Shown: in pieces, positions 24,331-35,868 of the stretch
Numbering within the stretch: the first letter of the stretch is position 1
Layout: each line of letters starts with the position of its first letter
Assembly (NCBI GenBank): GCA_944739405.2
Contig: OX123182.2
Span: 53,881,183-53,945,182, forward strand
From: Euclidia mi
Lineage: Eukaryota; Arthropoda; Insecta; Lepidoptera; Erebidae
DNA length: 64,000 nucleotides
Direction: 5' to 3'
Notes under the pieces: generated by a model
What the model saw: the letters and a program-made list of their open reading frames with translations, nothing else
The model's database searches: none
Told to the model about the DNA's origin: nothing
Made by a program: the position numbers and the translations under genes

Positions 24331-24530
24331 AACTAGCTGTTTGCCACGGTTTCACCCGCGTCCTGAGGGAACTTTTTCGCGCACCCGGTTAATTTTTTGC
24401 CTAAGTTACTCCTTGATACATCAGGCCAGTGAGGCTCCCATCAAAATAGATCCAGCCGTTCCAGAGATTAGCGAGAACAGACAGACAGACAAAAATAGTA
24501 AAAAATGTCATTTCGGTGTATGTACCGTGT
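24331..24530 (+). mobile_element. Dispersed non-autonomous repeat
   Basis: Begins AAACTAGCTGTTTGCCACGG and contains ATCAAAATAGATCCAGCCGT and a GACA run, the same order as the repeats at 43771 and 44455. Class uncertain. Confidence 0.5.
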
Positions 24531-25184
24531 ATACATCCATATGCATTTAGTGAAAAGCGGTTATTTTAATATTACAAACAGACACTCCAATTTTATTTAA
24601 ATGTATAGATAAGTGATTTACACTATAGCATTCGTGTAGCGTAGCAATTGTAATATTTTTCTAAAATAAAAAGACGGTGTTTGAATAAGTAGGTATTGTT
24701 TACATGTGGCAGCCCTAGCCTCCTTACCCTTGTCTAGACGTTGTCGGCTTTTTCTACGAGATCAAAGGCGTCAAACTACTGTATGTCTTTATACTGTGGT
24801 AATGCTCAACTATCGCATTTTTACCGATTTGGTCTCTATCGATCAAAATGTAAGTATTATTTATGTGCGCGATCTGACATGCCGCGACTGGATTTTAAAT
24901 TCGAAGCAACCACACATTAGTTTGCAGAATATTAAATCATATGAATAACGACTGACGCGCATTGCCCGGCCTGCTTGTTTTTTGGTCGGCGCCTGAGTAA
25001 GAGAGAAGTTAGAAAGGGATGGAATGTAGTAATTCCGGTAGGTTACCAACCAATAGATTGGTTTCTTTGGCCACCGGTTGTTTGGGTGATTGCTGTCATA
25101 GTATAAAATTAAGTAATGGTCATTAGCTTTCTCATAAAATACATTTTAAAGCTATTGGTTTTACGCCCATTTTGACTGTGACCC

Positions 25185-25499
25185 TTTAAAGAAGTAGATA
25201 TATTGACAGTTGCATCGCAATATATATATGCTAACTTAATGTTCATTAAGAAAAACTTAATTCTATACCGCAAAAATAGTGATTTGCACAAAGTGAACAC
25301 AAGGAATAAGCATAAACTGGTGGGAACTAACTACCGTCTACATAAAGTTCAGAACTCATTTGCGGGGATTTGTATACGATTTTTCAACAAATTGCATCTT
25401 GAAATAATGTATTTACCCATGCACAAATACAAACGGACAATTAGGAACTTTCTTTTACAAAGGGGTTATTACACTGTTAAGGAATTTTTAAGTGATTAG
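25185..25499 (+). pseudogene. LINE ORF2 C-terminal part, continuation after the nested element
   Basis: Starts FKEVDILTV in the frame broken at 22861 and stays open to the stop at 25497-25499. It is lysine- and tyrosine-rich, ends GYYTVKEFLSD, and represents the RT C-terminus. It does not begin with a start codon, and the apparent one at 25203 is incidental. Confidence 0.8.
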
Positions 25500-25566
25500 A
25501 CACCGTGGGGATAGGCTTAGGCTTGTTTAACTCACGATTATTTTATTTTCTGACCGTTTAATATAA

Positions 25567-25775
25567 TCTTAATATAAAAAATCCTTGCGTTACTGACTGA
25601 CTGACAGACAAGCTACAGCCAAAACTACTGGGCTCAGGAAGCTGAAATTTGGCATGTATGTTCCTTGGGGACCGTAGGGGTGCACTAAGAAGGGATTTCC
25701 CGAAATACCCACGGGATCGGTCAAAACAGATAAATTAAAAAGAATTTGCAGGCGTAGCTGCTGGCGTCCTCTAGT
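25567..25775 (+). mobile_element. Short Helitron, family H1, complete
   Basis: A|TCTTAATATAAAAAATCC at the left, CTAG|T at the right, with a GCAG...CTGC hairpin close to the end. It sits about 70 bases after the LINE stop codon, so it probably entered the LINE 3' UTR. Confidence 0.82.
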
Positions 25776-26446
25776 TGTTATATAAATCTGTTAAATTCTA
25801 GTTTTGATAAGTGACATGTTAAGTGCAGGTGCCTAGTGAACACATGATTTTTGCAGGATTTGGATATTTTTATGATTCGTTGAATGTAGTTTAACATTAT
25901 TTATCCCTGATAATATCGCTGTTCACTTGTCACCTTCACAAAATTCTTTGTACATTTGCATTCTTTCACGCGTTCCACAAATTTATGTTAATTAATAAAA
26001 ACGATCTGGAAAATTGAGGTAATTGGCGGTCATGGTCAGTATACCAATAGATTGTCTCTTACTGCCGGTTCGTATACCGTTGTCGTCATGCTCACTAAAA
26101 TGTCATTACTTGTGGTGGCGTCGTGTGTCGGGTCATCCCTGTCCCACTTATATGGCGAGTGGGATGATGGCTAGCACATGCGTCATACTCGTGAACGGGT
26201 GCTACTTGCGATGACTGATCGATGACGGTCTTGCGGGCTGGTATTAGATTTTAATTTTTAACTGCATCATTTCCATCATGGTTCTGATCACTTTCGCTGA
26301 TTGCCTGCATTATTAGGTATATATAATGTAAGTGGATGCTCCTGTTTAACCATGTCTATTCTGAGGAGGCTAACCAAATGAACATCAAAAGTATTATGCT
26401 TGAGTATTATTATGTACAATAAATATATACAAGTGATATAGAAGGT
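25776..26446. other. Probable LINE 3' UTR or unassigned DNA
   Basis: No frame or repeat recognised. If the 3' end at 26690 belongs to the same LINE, this is its 3' UTR. Confidence 0.35.
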
Positions 26447-26690
26447 GTAACAGTTGCAGCACCTTACAAAATGTAAATTATGTGTATTATGCAAAACCTG
26501 GCGATGAAAAAGAGTGACCGTGAGTTTTATTGCCCGTTCTTTCTCATCGTTCTACCTATTGCTTTGCGAACGTGGCAGTAAATGTAAATGTAGAGTCTTT
26601 AAGTAATTATTTTATATTTTTTTTATTTTGGCGTTCATAAGCGTCACATTGTGGCCCAAATGAATAAAGGATTTTGAATTTGAATTAAGT
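26447..26690 (+). mobile_element. LINE 3' end
   Basis: CCCAAATGAATAAAGGATTT followed by TGAATTTGAATT is the usual end of lepidopteran Jockey-type LINEs, after TTTTGGCGTTCATAAGCG. It may be the tail of the LINE at 21185-25499; this is inference. Confidence 0.55.
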
Positions 26691-26749
26691 TCATTTTTAG
26701 CATCTTTCTTACATTATCGTGGCTTTGCAGCTAAGACTTTTCGTATTTA

Positions 26750-27042
26750 AGCCTGGGGTCTGCTTATTGGTCTAATATTCTTTTTGGTTTTTCGCAGGGT
26801 GACAGCCGTCTGACCTGTGTAACCTATAGGGATAGCACTATTCCATAGTGTAGACCAGTTGAGTGTCAATATGTTATTAGGTACTGACTGCCGACAAAGA
26901 CATTCAAAGATCTTGATTGCGGGCGGATCGATTGCTTTACGAGCTCTCTGACACAAGGAGCAAATGATAATTAACAATTTAATACGCACATTAGCTCTTT
27001 CTTCATAAATCAATTACTTAGCACTACTGGGTTGTCGCTGCC
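26750..27042 (-). mobile_element. tRNA-headed SINE, minus strand, degraded
   Basis: GCCTGGGGTCTGCTTATTGG, then AACCTATAGGGATAGC and GTAGACCAG, and GGGTTGTCGCTGCC at the head, in the order of the 9910 and 15911 copies. Confidence 0.6.
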
Positions 27043-28778
27043 TAATGCAAAATGTATGTACCTAAATTACCAACAATATAAAAATATGATTTATAAATAA
27101 CAACTGAACTCTATGCAATTAAAGTTACCCTGTGTTTAGCTCACGCAATATCAACTGTTGTGTGAAATGTACACTAGATGTGTGAGATTGGTGCGAAAAG
27201 TATTCTTGAAAATTCCAAGAATGTTTTCTAAATCACATCAAGCGTACTGATTTAACTACCACGCACCGAACATTGTTAGTCTAGCCCAGCCAGACACATA
27301 CGTATATGCTACCCATTTAATATTATGTTGAAAATGCAAGTTATGAAACAAAATTCTGAAAAACTCTTTGTGAATACAGAACATTCAAACAGTTTTGTTC
27401 ATCCACCGAATCCGTCAACCTGAACAATTTTGGAGGCAAGTAAGAAAGAAAGAAAGTAAACGTACAAATGTCGCGTAAAAAGTACAGACAGCACATAAAA
27501 CGGGCAACACGGAAAAGCACGACAAAATAAGTAAAAACACAGTAAAAACGCAATAGAAGAATAATTTCATTAATGTAACATCTCCCATGTCAACCGTTTA
27601 TGGATCTGGCTAACTTTACATTACCTTTTTATTGCTCAATTTGATATCCAGCTCGCAACAAAATTTACGTTGACATGTAAAAATATTTTCATTATGCTAC
27701 CCTACATAATTATATTTCATTAGTCTGTTAACGCCTGGATTAAATAGCCGTTGTAAATCTGACTAGAAATTTAAATTGTTTTACGACCGCGTCGAGGATT
27801 AAAACTATACTTAGTAATTTAAGACGGCGGAGAGTTTTCAGCTACTACATATTATTAACGACGCTTCGATCTAGACCAAGGTAGTAGTTAGTAGTTTCAA
27901 GGTTTTGTGGAACAAGATTTTCTTTTACCATTCTGAACTGCTGCCTCTTATTAAGATCAGCAGATACCTCATTATACTTTTAGTTAATATAACTTATGTA
28001 TCTACATTTCTAAAAATCACTTCAGGATTGATAAGCTTCGATAGGTGGCGTCGTAGTAAAACCGAGCAGGACAGCTGTTAGCAATATATTTATTTATTTC
28101 TCTTCACAATAGTTAAACTATGCTGTGATTATTTCACTTTTTATAATAATCCAACCTGACATTCAGTAGTCATTCAACTTAAGAACTGTCTATAGTATAA
28201 ACAAATTTATCTTCAACGAGTTTTATACTTTTGGTGACAAATTATTTTCTCTCTTGCTAGTGTAATATATAAAAAATCCTCTAATTCAGTAAACGTCTAA
28301 ATTAAAAGTTGAACACATTGTCCAAATTGCACGATTCTAGCTTCGGTAGTTTAGGTTCTACGATGGCATATACACATATGATGATGATCATGATGATAAC
28401 AAGAACCCCCTTATTTTTTATATGTATCGCAAAAGAGACTACGAACAAAACTAATAGATAGTATTCAACTAAATTAAACCGCAAAGTCATTTTACCCAAT
28501 CATGTGTGGACTGTTCGTTAGTCAACACAAATAAATCTGTCTTTAAAATATAATGTACAATTATTCACGCCGTCTCATAAATACCCTTAACAGTAATTAT
28601 TATTGCCAATAAAATAAATTATACTCGTACGGATGGCAATAATTGCTATCGTTCATTTGCCTACGCTTATATTATTGCTATTATTGATGTATTCTGGTAA
28701 GTGTAATAAAACCTAATTGGTTTAATTAACGACTTTACTGTGGTAGCTTTTGCATTGCACCGTTCAGATTTCTATCTA
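27043..28778. other. No recognisable gene or repeat
   Basis: AT-rich. Short frames at 27341-27553 (-) and 28302-28499 (-) are hydrophobic and low in complexity and look like chance. Confidence 0.5.
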
Positions 28779-30544
28779 TCTATACTAATATAATAAAGCG
28801 GAAAAATTTGTTTGTTTGTTTGTTTGTTTGAACGCGCTAATCTCAGGAACTACCGGTCGGATCTGAAAAATTCTTGTATACGATAGCCCAGTTATTCCGG
28901 AAGGCTATAGGCTATAAAACATAACGCTTCGACCCTTTGGGCCGGGCAAAAGGCTAAAAAGGCTAAAATATAATTTCGGCTAATCTCAGGAACTAGCAGT
29001 CGGATTTAAAAAAATGTTATTGCCTATGATAGCCCAATTATTCCGAAAGGCTATAGGCTATATAAAATTACGCCACAACTTTTAGGGGCCAGACAAAAAT
29101 AATAAAATGGTCAAACGAGAAGTAGGAGGGATGGGTCAAAGGCAAAAAAAGGCTAAAGGAATAGGATACAATCGACATGGGAATCATTTTCGAGATTTTC
29201 GGGACGCTGATTAATAATATGAAATTTATTTTGTGATCCAAGATGGCGGACGGGAAATCAAAGATGGCGGATGAGAAAATTTTAAATATCAATATGGGTA
29301 TCGCCTTCGATATTTTAAAGGGTGGAGAATCGAAATACAACATCTATTTCGTGATCAAAGATGGCGGATGGGCAATCAAAGATTGTGGATGGGAAAATTA
29401 AAAAAAATCAATATTGGTATCGTCTCCGATGTTTAAAGGGATGGGGAATCCAAATACAACATCTACTTCGTGATTCAAGATGGCGGATGTGAAAGCAAAA
29501 ATGGCAGATGGGAAAAATTAAAAAAGTCAAAATGGGTATCGTCTCTAATGATTTAAGGGATGGTGAATCCAAATACAACATTTATTTCGTGATCAAAGAT
29601 GGCGGATGGGAAATCAAAGATGGTGGACGGGAATTTTTTTTAAAGTCGATATGGGTATCGTCTCCGATAGTTTAAGGAATGGAGAATTCAAAACCACCAT
29701 CTATTTTGTGATCAAAGGTGGCGGATGGGATTTTTTTTAAAAATCGATATGGGTATCAACTCCAATATTTAAAGGGATGGGGAATCCAAATCCAACATCT
29801 AAATCGTGATCAAAGATGGCGGATGAGAAATCAAAGATGGCGGATGGGAAAGTTTTAAAAAATCAATATGGTTATCGTCTCCGATGTTTTAAGGGATGGC
29901 GAATCTAAATACAACATCTTTTTCGTGATCAAAGATGGCGGATAGGAAATCAAAGATGGCGAACGGGATTTTTTTTAAAGTCGATATGGGTATCGTCTCC
30001 GATATTTTAAGCAATGGGAAATTCAAAAACACCATCTTTTTCGTGATCAAAGATGGCGGATGCAATTTTTTTTTAGAAATCAATATGGGTATCGTCTCCG
30101 ATGTTTAAAGGGATGGGGAATCCAAATACAACATCTATTTCGTGATTCAAGATGGCGGATGGGAAATGAAAGATGGCGGATGGGAAAAAATTTTAAAATC
30201 AATATGGGTATCGTCTCTGATGATTTAAGGGATGGTGAATCCAAATAAAACATCTATTTCGTGATCAAAGATGGTGGATAGGAAGTTAAAGATGGCGGAT
30301 AGGAAATTAAAGATGGCGGACGGGATTTTTTTTTTAAAGTCGATATGGTTGTCGTCTCCGATATTTTAAGGAATGGGCAATTCAATATTATATAAAAATC
30401 TATGTTTGATTTGCATCATTTATAGACCCTGAAATGATAAGAGATTAAGCGCTTAGTCAGTGGTAACTAGAAAAGGGGCTTGGAAAAAAGGGAATTCAAT
30501 AAAAACTCTTAAAAATGCGATACGGAGTTCGCTGGGTCAGCTAG
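28779..30544 (+). mobile_element. Helitron, family H2, first of a head-to-tail pair
   Basis: Begins A|TCTATACTAATATAATAAAG, the usual 5' end of a common lepidopteran Helitron group, followed by TTTG repeats and CGCGCTAATCTCAGG. The 3' end has TGCGA...TCGCT as a hairpin and then CTAG|T. The interior is almost wholly a tandem array (29168-30378). There is no Rep/helicase frame. Confidence 0.82.
29168..30378 (+). repeat. Tandem array with about 335 bp higher-order period
   Basis: About eleven monomers of 98-120 bp, each with GGGTATCGTCTCCGAT and AAGATGGCGGATGGGA. Three monomer types follow each other and the triplet repeats: starts at about 29409, 29745 and 30080 for the first type, 29530, 29865 and 30200 for the second, 29647, 29983 and 30340 for the third. 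Confidence 0.8.
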
Positions 30545-30934
30545 TACTTAATATAATAAAGCGGAAGAGTTTGTTTGTTTGAACGCGCTAATCTCAGGCA
30601 CTACGGGTCGGATCTGAAAAAATCTTTTTGTATACGATAGCCCAGTTATTCCGGAAGGCTATAGGCTATATAACATAACGCTTGGACCCTTCGCGGCCGG
30701 GCAAAAGACTAAAAAGGCTAAAAGATAATGTCGGCTAATCTCAGGAACTAGCAGTCGGATTTTAAAAATTGTTATTGTCTATGATAGCCCAATTATTCCG
30801 AAAGGCCAAGGCTATATAAAATTACGCCACAACTTTTAGGGGCCAGACAAAAATAATAAAATGGTCAAATGAGAAGGGCCTCCCCCTTCTTTGTTGGGTC
30901 AAAGGCAAAAAAAGGCTAAACGAATAGGATACAA

Positions 30935-31870
30935 TCCATATGGGTATCGTTTTTGACATTATCGGGACGCTGATTAATAATATGAAATTTATTTAGTGAT
31001 CCAAGATGGCGGACGGGAAATCAAAGATGGCGGATGAGAAAATTTTAAAAATCAATATGGGTATCGCCTTTGATATTTAAAGGGTGGGGAATCGAAATAC
31101 AACATCTATTTCGTGATCAAAGATGGCGGATGGGAAATCAAAGATGGTAGATGGGAAAATTTAAAAAAATCAATATTTTTATCGTCTGCGATATTAAAAG
31201 GGATGGGGAATGCAAATATAACATCTGTTTCGTGATTCAAGATGGTGGATGGGAAATCAAAGATGACGGATGGGAAAATTTTTAAAAATCAATATGGGTA
31301 TCGTCTCTGATGATTTAAGGGATGGAGAATCCAAATAATCGTCTCTGATGATTTAAGGGATGGGGAATCCAAATACAACATCTATTTCGTGATCAAATAT
31401 GGCGGATACGAAATCAAAGATGGTGGACGGGATTTCTTATAAAGTCGATATGGGTATCGTCTCCGATATTTTAAGGAATGGGGAATTCAAAAACACCATC
31501 TATTTCGTGATCAAAGATGGCGGATGGGATTTTTTTTTAAAACGATATGGGTATCGTTTCCGATGTTTAAAGGGATGGGGAATCCAAATACAACATCTAT
31601 TTCGTGATTCAAGATGGCAGATGGGAAATCAAAGATGGCGGATAGGAAAAATTTTAAAAATCAATATGGGTATCGCCTTCGATATTTTAAGGGGTGGGGA
31701 ATCGAAATACAACATCTATTTCGTGATCAAAGATAGCGGATGGGAAATCAAAGATGGTGGATGGGAAAATTCTATTAAATCAATATGGGTATCGGCTCCG
31801 CCATTATAACGGATGTGGCATTCGTATATAACATTTGTTTCGTGATCAAATATGGCAGATGGAAAATCAA
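30935..31870 (+). repeat. Tandem array in the second H2 copy
   Basis: Seven or eight monomers related to the first array. An internal duplication of a partial monomer is visible at about 31316-31360 (ATCGTCTCTGATGATTTAAG twice). The open frame at 31399-31809 is just the array read through. Confidence 0.78.
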
Positions 31871-31879
31871 TATATTATT

Positions 31880-31930
31880 TTATTGAAATTTCCAATCCGC
31901 CATCTTTGATTACCCATCCGCCGTCTTAGG
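31880..31930 (-). repeat. Inverted array fragment
   Basis: CCGCCATCTTTGATTACCCA is the reverse complement of the GATGGCGG monomer phrase, oriented opposite to the rest of the array. Confidence 0.75.
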
Positions 31931-31975
31931 AAAGGTACTTTAAAAAGGCGATACGGAGTTCGCCGGGTCAGCTAG

Positions 31976-33754
31976 TGAGTAAATAAAACAGAATATTCAC
32001 ACTTTTCATGAATCGTTTTGCAGTTTTCAGTGGTGTCGACACTCGCAAATGATTACACTTATTTGGGACTATGCTCCCTGTACGTAAAGTCCAAATACTT
32101 TTACAGTAAACCGACACGTGAAACTCAACCTTCAGCGGAACCGGTAAATTGACTAGTCTCAATTTGAATGATAGTCAAAACCAATATTAACTACGTCAGC
32201 AACATCAAAAGGTAACATAATTCTTAAGTGTTAATTTAGCTAACAAAAGTGGTCACAGTTTCGTTAACAAAGATTTGTGCCATTAGGTATATTGTGCCTT
32301 CGCATATTCAGTAGAAAATGGCCCCTGGCGAAGAACGGCTTGATTGCGGGTGAAATTATGTGTACATTCAATAACAATAGACTTTGAAGCTCTAACGGGT
32401 TAACTATCGTATATTCTCAAGTTTGGGATCCGCTTACACCGTTTGTATAGGAGCTAACATGAGATCTATGTTATATCTAGGAATATTTAAGATATTTCCT
32501 TTGCTAGATTCGTGGGGTCTAGAATATAGTTAGGTTGGCAATATGGATATAATACAGGCGTAGTGTCGGTTCTGTATTTAGTAAAATCAAAGGACCAGAT
32601 TAGTTGTTATCATACATTAACTGCTTTTTATATGAGTGACAACGTGTGGTGTCTAATTAAAATACAAAATCACTACCTAACCCATTTCATTTCAAGAGTA
32701 TTGTAAGAGGCGACAATAATTGAAATGAAATAAATAATTGTGCATATGTTCTTTTCCTCTCTACAAACTTTGGAGATATCTTCTGTGCTTTAAATAATCC
32801 GAGACTCATGCTGCTATTTCTTTAGTATCGTTTGTCGATTGCTTGAATCTATGATAAAAAAAGAGATTATCTAAAATAGAATAAAATATTTGTGAATCAT
32901 GCTCATATAAATTTATATACAGTGGTACTGAATCATTGACTTACGAAACTTTTATAATTATTAAAACAAAATGCTGAGCCCTGAAACTAATTAGTACTTC
33001 GTACAACTCAGTTTAATTATAGGTAGGTATATTGGCATACTTCAAATCTATGCTAGTACTCGTTACGAAGCAATACGTTTGCTAAGTGATTTTAGCTGTT
33101 TATAAGGATGCAACGAACTATCTTATATGTAGCAGAACACCGAGATTCTGCGCGAAAAGTGTGTGTGAAGATACTTAACCCATCAGTTATATATCTTGTT
33201 ATAATAATATATCTTTATAGTGTTATGTGGGCTATAAAGAATATATTTTAGGCTATATATGCAAGAATATAGGCTAGTTATAGAAAATTGCGGTCTGAGA
33301 CGTAGTGATTTTATTATATAAGCAAGTACAATGTTTGAAGCAACGCAGTAATAATTAGTACAGGAACTTAAATGGAACCCTGAGGCAGACCGGAAGTAAT
33401 ATTATTAGATGTAAATTGATAACCTTTAAAGACATTCCGTTGTGATACACATTCCTGTAACATAGTAGGTATAAGCTAAACAATGAGCAAGGTAAATTAG
33501 TAACATCGGATGGTATATATTGTGTGTTATAATGAAAATGTGTGCCAAAAGCTTACTAAAAGTCACAATAAAGTCTTGAAATAGACTTGATTTGTCTACA
33601 CTCAGATTTTGACTTAATAGATATAAAATGTACAAAATTCTTACAAGATGACTCGTTGTTACTTATATCGTAATAAGTATAATTATGTCAACCGTAAGTA
33701 AACTTACCGCAAAATAATCAGTTAACCACCAAGTAAATCATTTAATTGAGGTAA
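31976..33754. other. No recognisable gene
   Basis: A piece at about 32655-32730 resembles an old SINE tail (GTAAGAGGCGACAA). Otherwise AT-rich. Confidence 0.5.
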
Positions 33755-33960
33755 TCTGTATATATAACATCCATGCGTTGCTGACTGACTGACAGACAAG
33801 CCACAGCCAAAACAATTGGGTGCAAGAAGCTTAATTTTGGCATGCATGTTCCTTGGAGACCGTAGGGGTGCAATAAGAAGGATTTCCCGAAATTCCCACG
33901 GGATCCGGCAGAAACAGAGAAATAAAAAATGTGCGAGCGTAGCTGCGTGCATCCTCTAGT
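33755..33960 (+). mobile_element. Short Helitron, family H1, complete
   Basis: A|TCTGTATATATAACATCC at the left and CTAG|T at the right. Confidence 0.8.
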
Positions 33961-35009
33961 TTAAATCTAAAGTTAAAAGTACTAGAAACTCTCTGAACAA
34001 TCTCAGAGTTGCACAAAACTATCCTCTTGCAGCAATCACTTATATTAAATGATGTCAGTTATCGTGTCTAAGCCCGACTGCAACTGTAACCCTCTAGATT
34101 AAATTTACCAGACAACCTTATAATTCAGTTTTAAATGTACCTACTGCTGCGAGGTCGAAGTTCTCTTTAATTTTTTTATTATTTCTAGATTTAATTTCAG
34201 AGCCAATAAAGCACTTACAAAAAATTGGCGCATAATGAATGACCGGGCAAAAATATGGCCATCTATTTCAATAATTCGTACTTGTAACTATATCTCTATT
34301 AGTGGCAATAATTATAAAAGATTTAATCAATCCATTATGCAGCAAATGTGGCGCTGATACACTTGAGAATTCCACCTGTAATGAGCATTGTCGCGAATGG
34401 GACAAAACAAATGAGTGTGTTTTATTGAGCATTCTCACGAACATTCGGGCGAGCCTTAGATTATAAATAATACATAGAATTCGCGCTACAATGGCGATTA
34501 AACCCAATATATTTTCTTGGGTGTGATATTACACCTCTGCCTACCCCTTCGAGGATACAGGCGTGAGTCTATAAATAAAAAAAATATTTTCTTCACTTTG
34601 ACTTATGATTTTAATCTTCGTAGTTTGTCACTTATTTTAACTTAACTAGTGATGGGCTTACTCAGAAAAAATATCGATCCAATATCGATAAGGTTTACAA
34701 TAGATCCTTAGACTTCGTTTACTTAGAATTAAGTTCAATAGAATGTTGATAAACTCTCGATATCGATAAATAAATTTGAACGTAGGAACAGACACTTGTG
34801 TGATTTATTAAACCTGTTCAAATTAAAATCTGTATTTTATTATTTAGAAACGTCATTTGTTTTTGTATCTTACTCTTACTCTAGAAAGAATTTATAAGTG
34901 AAACTGAAGTAAACATATTGGGTAAAACTGCTGTTGTAGTGCGATTTCTATATTTTTTCAATATTCTACGGATTATTTGAATTTAGAGTGTTCACTAGAA
35001 TGATCGTGA
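33961..35009. other. No gene; SINE tail at 34513-34575
   Basis: The tail is CACCTCTGCCTACCCCTTCG followed by GGCGTGAG. The rest is AT-rich with no recognised feature. Confidence 0.5.
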
Positions 35010-35100
35010 AAATGTTCGTTTCGACAAAACAAAAAACGGCGAATGCACGCTGTTCTGGTACAAGTGAATGGTCAGGTGTATCAGCTCCATAACATATCTA
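35010..35100. repeat. Dispersed repeat, inverted partner of 19256-19381
   Basis: TTCGACAAAACAAAAAACGG and AAGTGAATGGTCAGGTGTAT correspond in reverse complement to the other copy. Confidence 0.5.
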
Positions 35101-35769
35101 TGCCAATAACAAAATGAAATAATCATATACTATATGATCATACATTTCTACGAGTATATTTCAGTAGCTTTGTGATTGACGTCACGCAAGGCAACCTGGC
35201 CAAAAATTCAAGCGGATATTCAAAACATAATATATGCGAAACCGAAAACAAAAATAAATATATTTTGATATAACGTTATATGAAGATCTTGAATAAATAT
35301 CAATGCCTAACTTATTTAAAAATGAGGTATTCTTTAACGTTAATCAATAATTACATCCTTGCATCGTGTAATTTTTATATTCTGGAATAACTCTCACTCT
35401 CACTCTGTCACTGGCGATCCGAATAAACCTGGAGAGCTCGAGATATTTTAAATTCGTACGAAGTCTCATGGCTCCTAAGTTAGAGCCCCTCAACGAAGTT
35501 TCCCAACTTGTTTGCTTGTTTTTCTTTGTATATGTGTCACCGGATAGTTAAAGAACCATCCGTCAGCCTTGTTAGAATGTAAAACGTGAAATGAACATTT
35601 AAGTACTTTCTACGATCGTATGTAACTTTTATGTGAGAGCTTACAAACATATAACAACGATATCGGCAACACTAATGCTCGACGTATAATTATATTGTAT
35701 TTAAGCAAAGGAATGATAAATATATATTTTTTCACTCATTTAGGGGAGCCAAATGTGTATTCATCAAAA

Positions 35770-35819
35770 TATTATTTTTTAATAACATAAGTTAAAACTT
35801 ATGTTATTAAAAAATAATA
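35770..35819. repeat. Perfect 24 bp palindrome
   Basis: Arms of 24 bases are exact reverse complements around a two-base centre (AAGTT-AA-AACTT). Confidence 0.88.
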
Positions 35820-35868
35820 CTTTACATGAAACAGTAGTCTGCAGAAAGGATAATCACATTAATTAAAC

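Larger units (their letters stand above)
22862..25184. mobile_element. TIR DNA element nested in the LINE
   Basis: GGGCGTAAAACCAACAG near the left end and its inverse, CTATTGGTTTTACGCCC, near the right end form the clearest part of an imperfect terminal inverted repeat. The extreme ends read GGATCA and TGACCC. No clear target-site duplication is visible. Removing the interval rejoins the LINE frame exactly (..RDK + FKE..). Inside is no intact transposase, only a short start at 23426 reading MVHTTCAVRH, which resembles the beginning of a THAP zinc finger as found in P-like transposases; this is a weak hint. It also holds a SINE tail (23528) and another dispersed repeat (24331). Confidence 0.65.
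30545..31975 (+). mobile_element. Helitron, family H2, second of a head-to-tail pair
   Basis: Starts immediately after the CTAG of the first copy with TACTTAATATAATAAAGCGG, without intervening DNA. It carries the same order of blocks, a shorter array, and ends in GGCGA...TCGCC (hairpin) and CTAG|T. Confidence 0.82.

Noticed and set aside
31399..31809. 136-codon open frame
   Set aside because: It is the H2 tandem array read in one frame; the repeats avoid stops by composition.
29168..31870. CRISPR-like array
   Set aside because: Units are adjacent tandem monomers of 98-120 bp without unique spacers, inside eukaryotic Helitrons.
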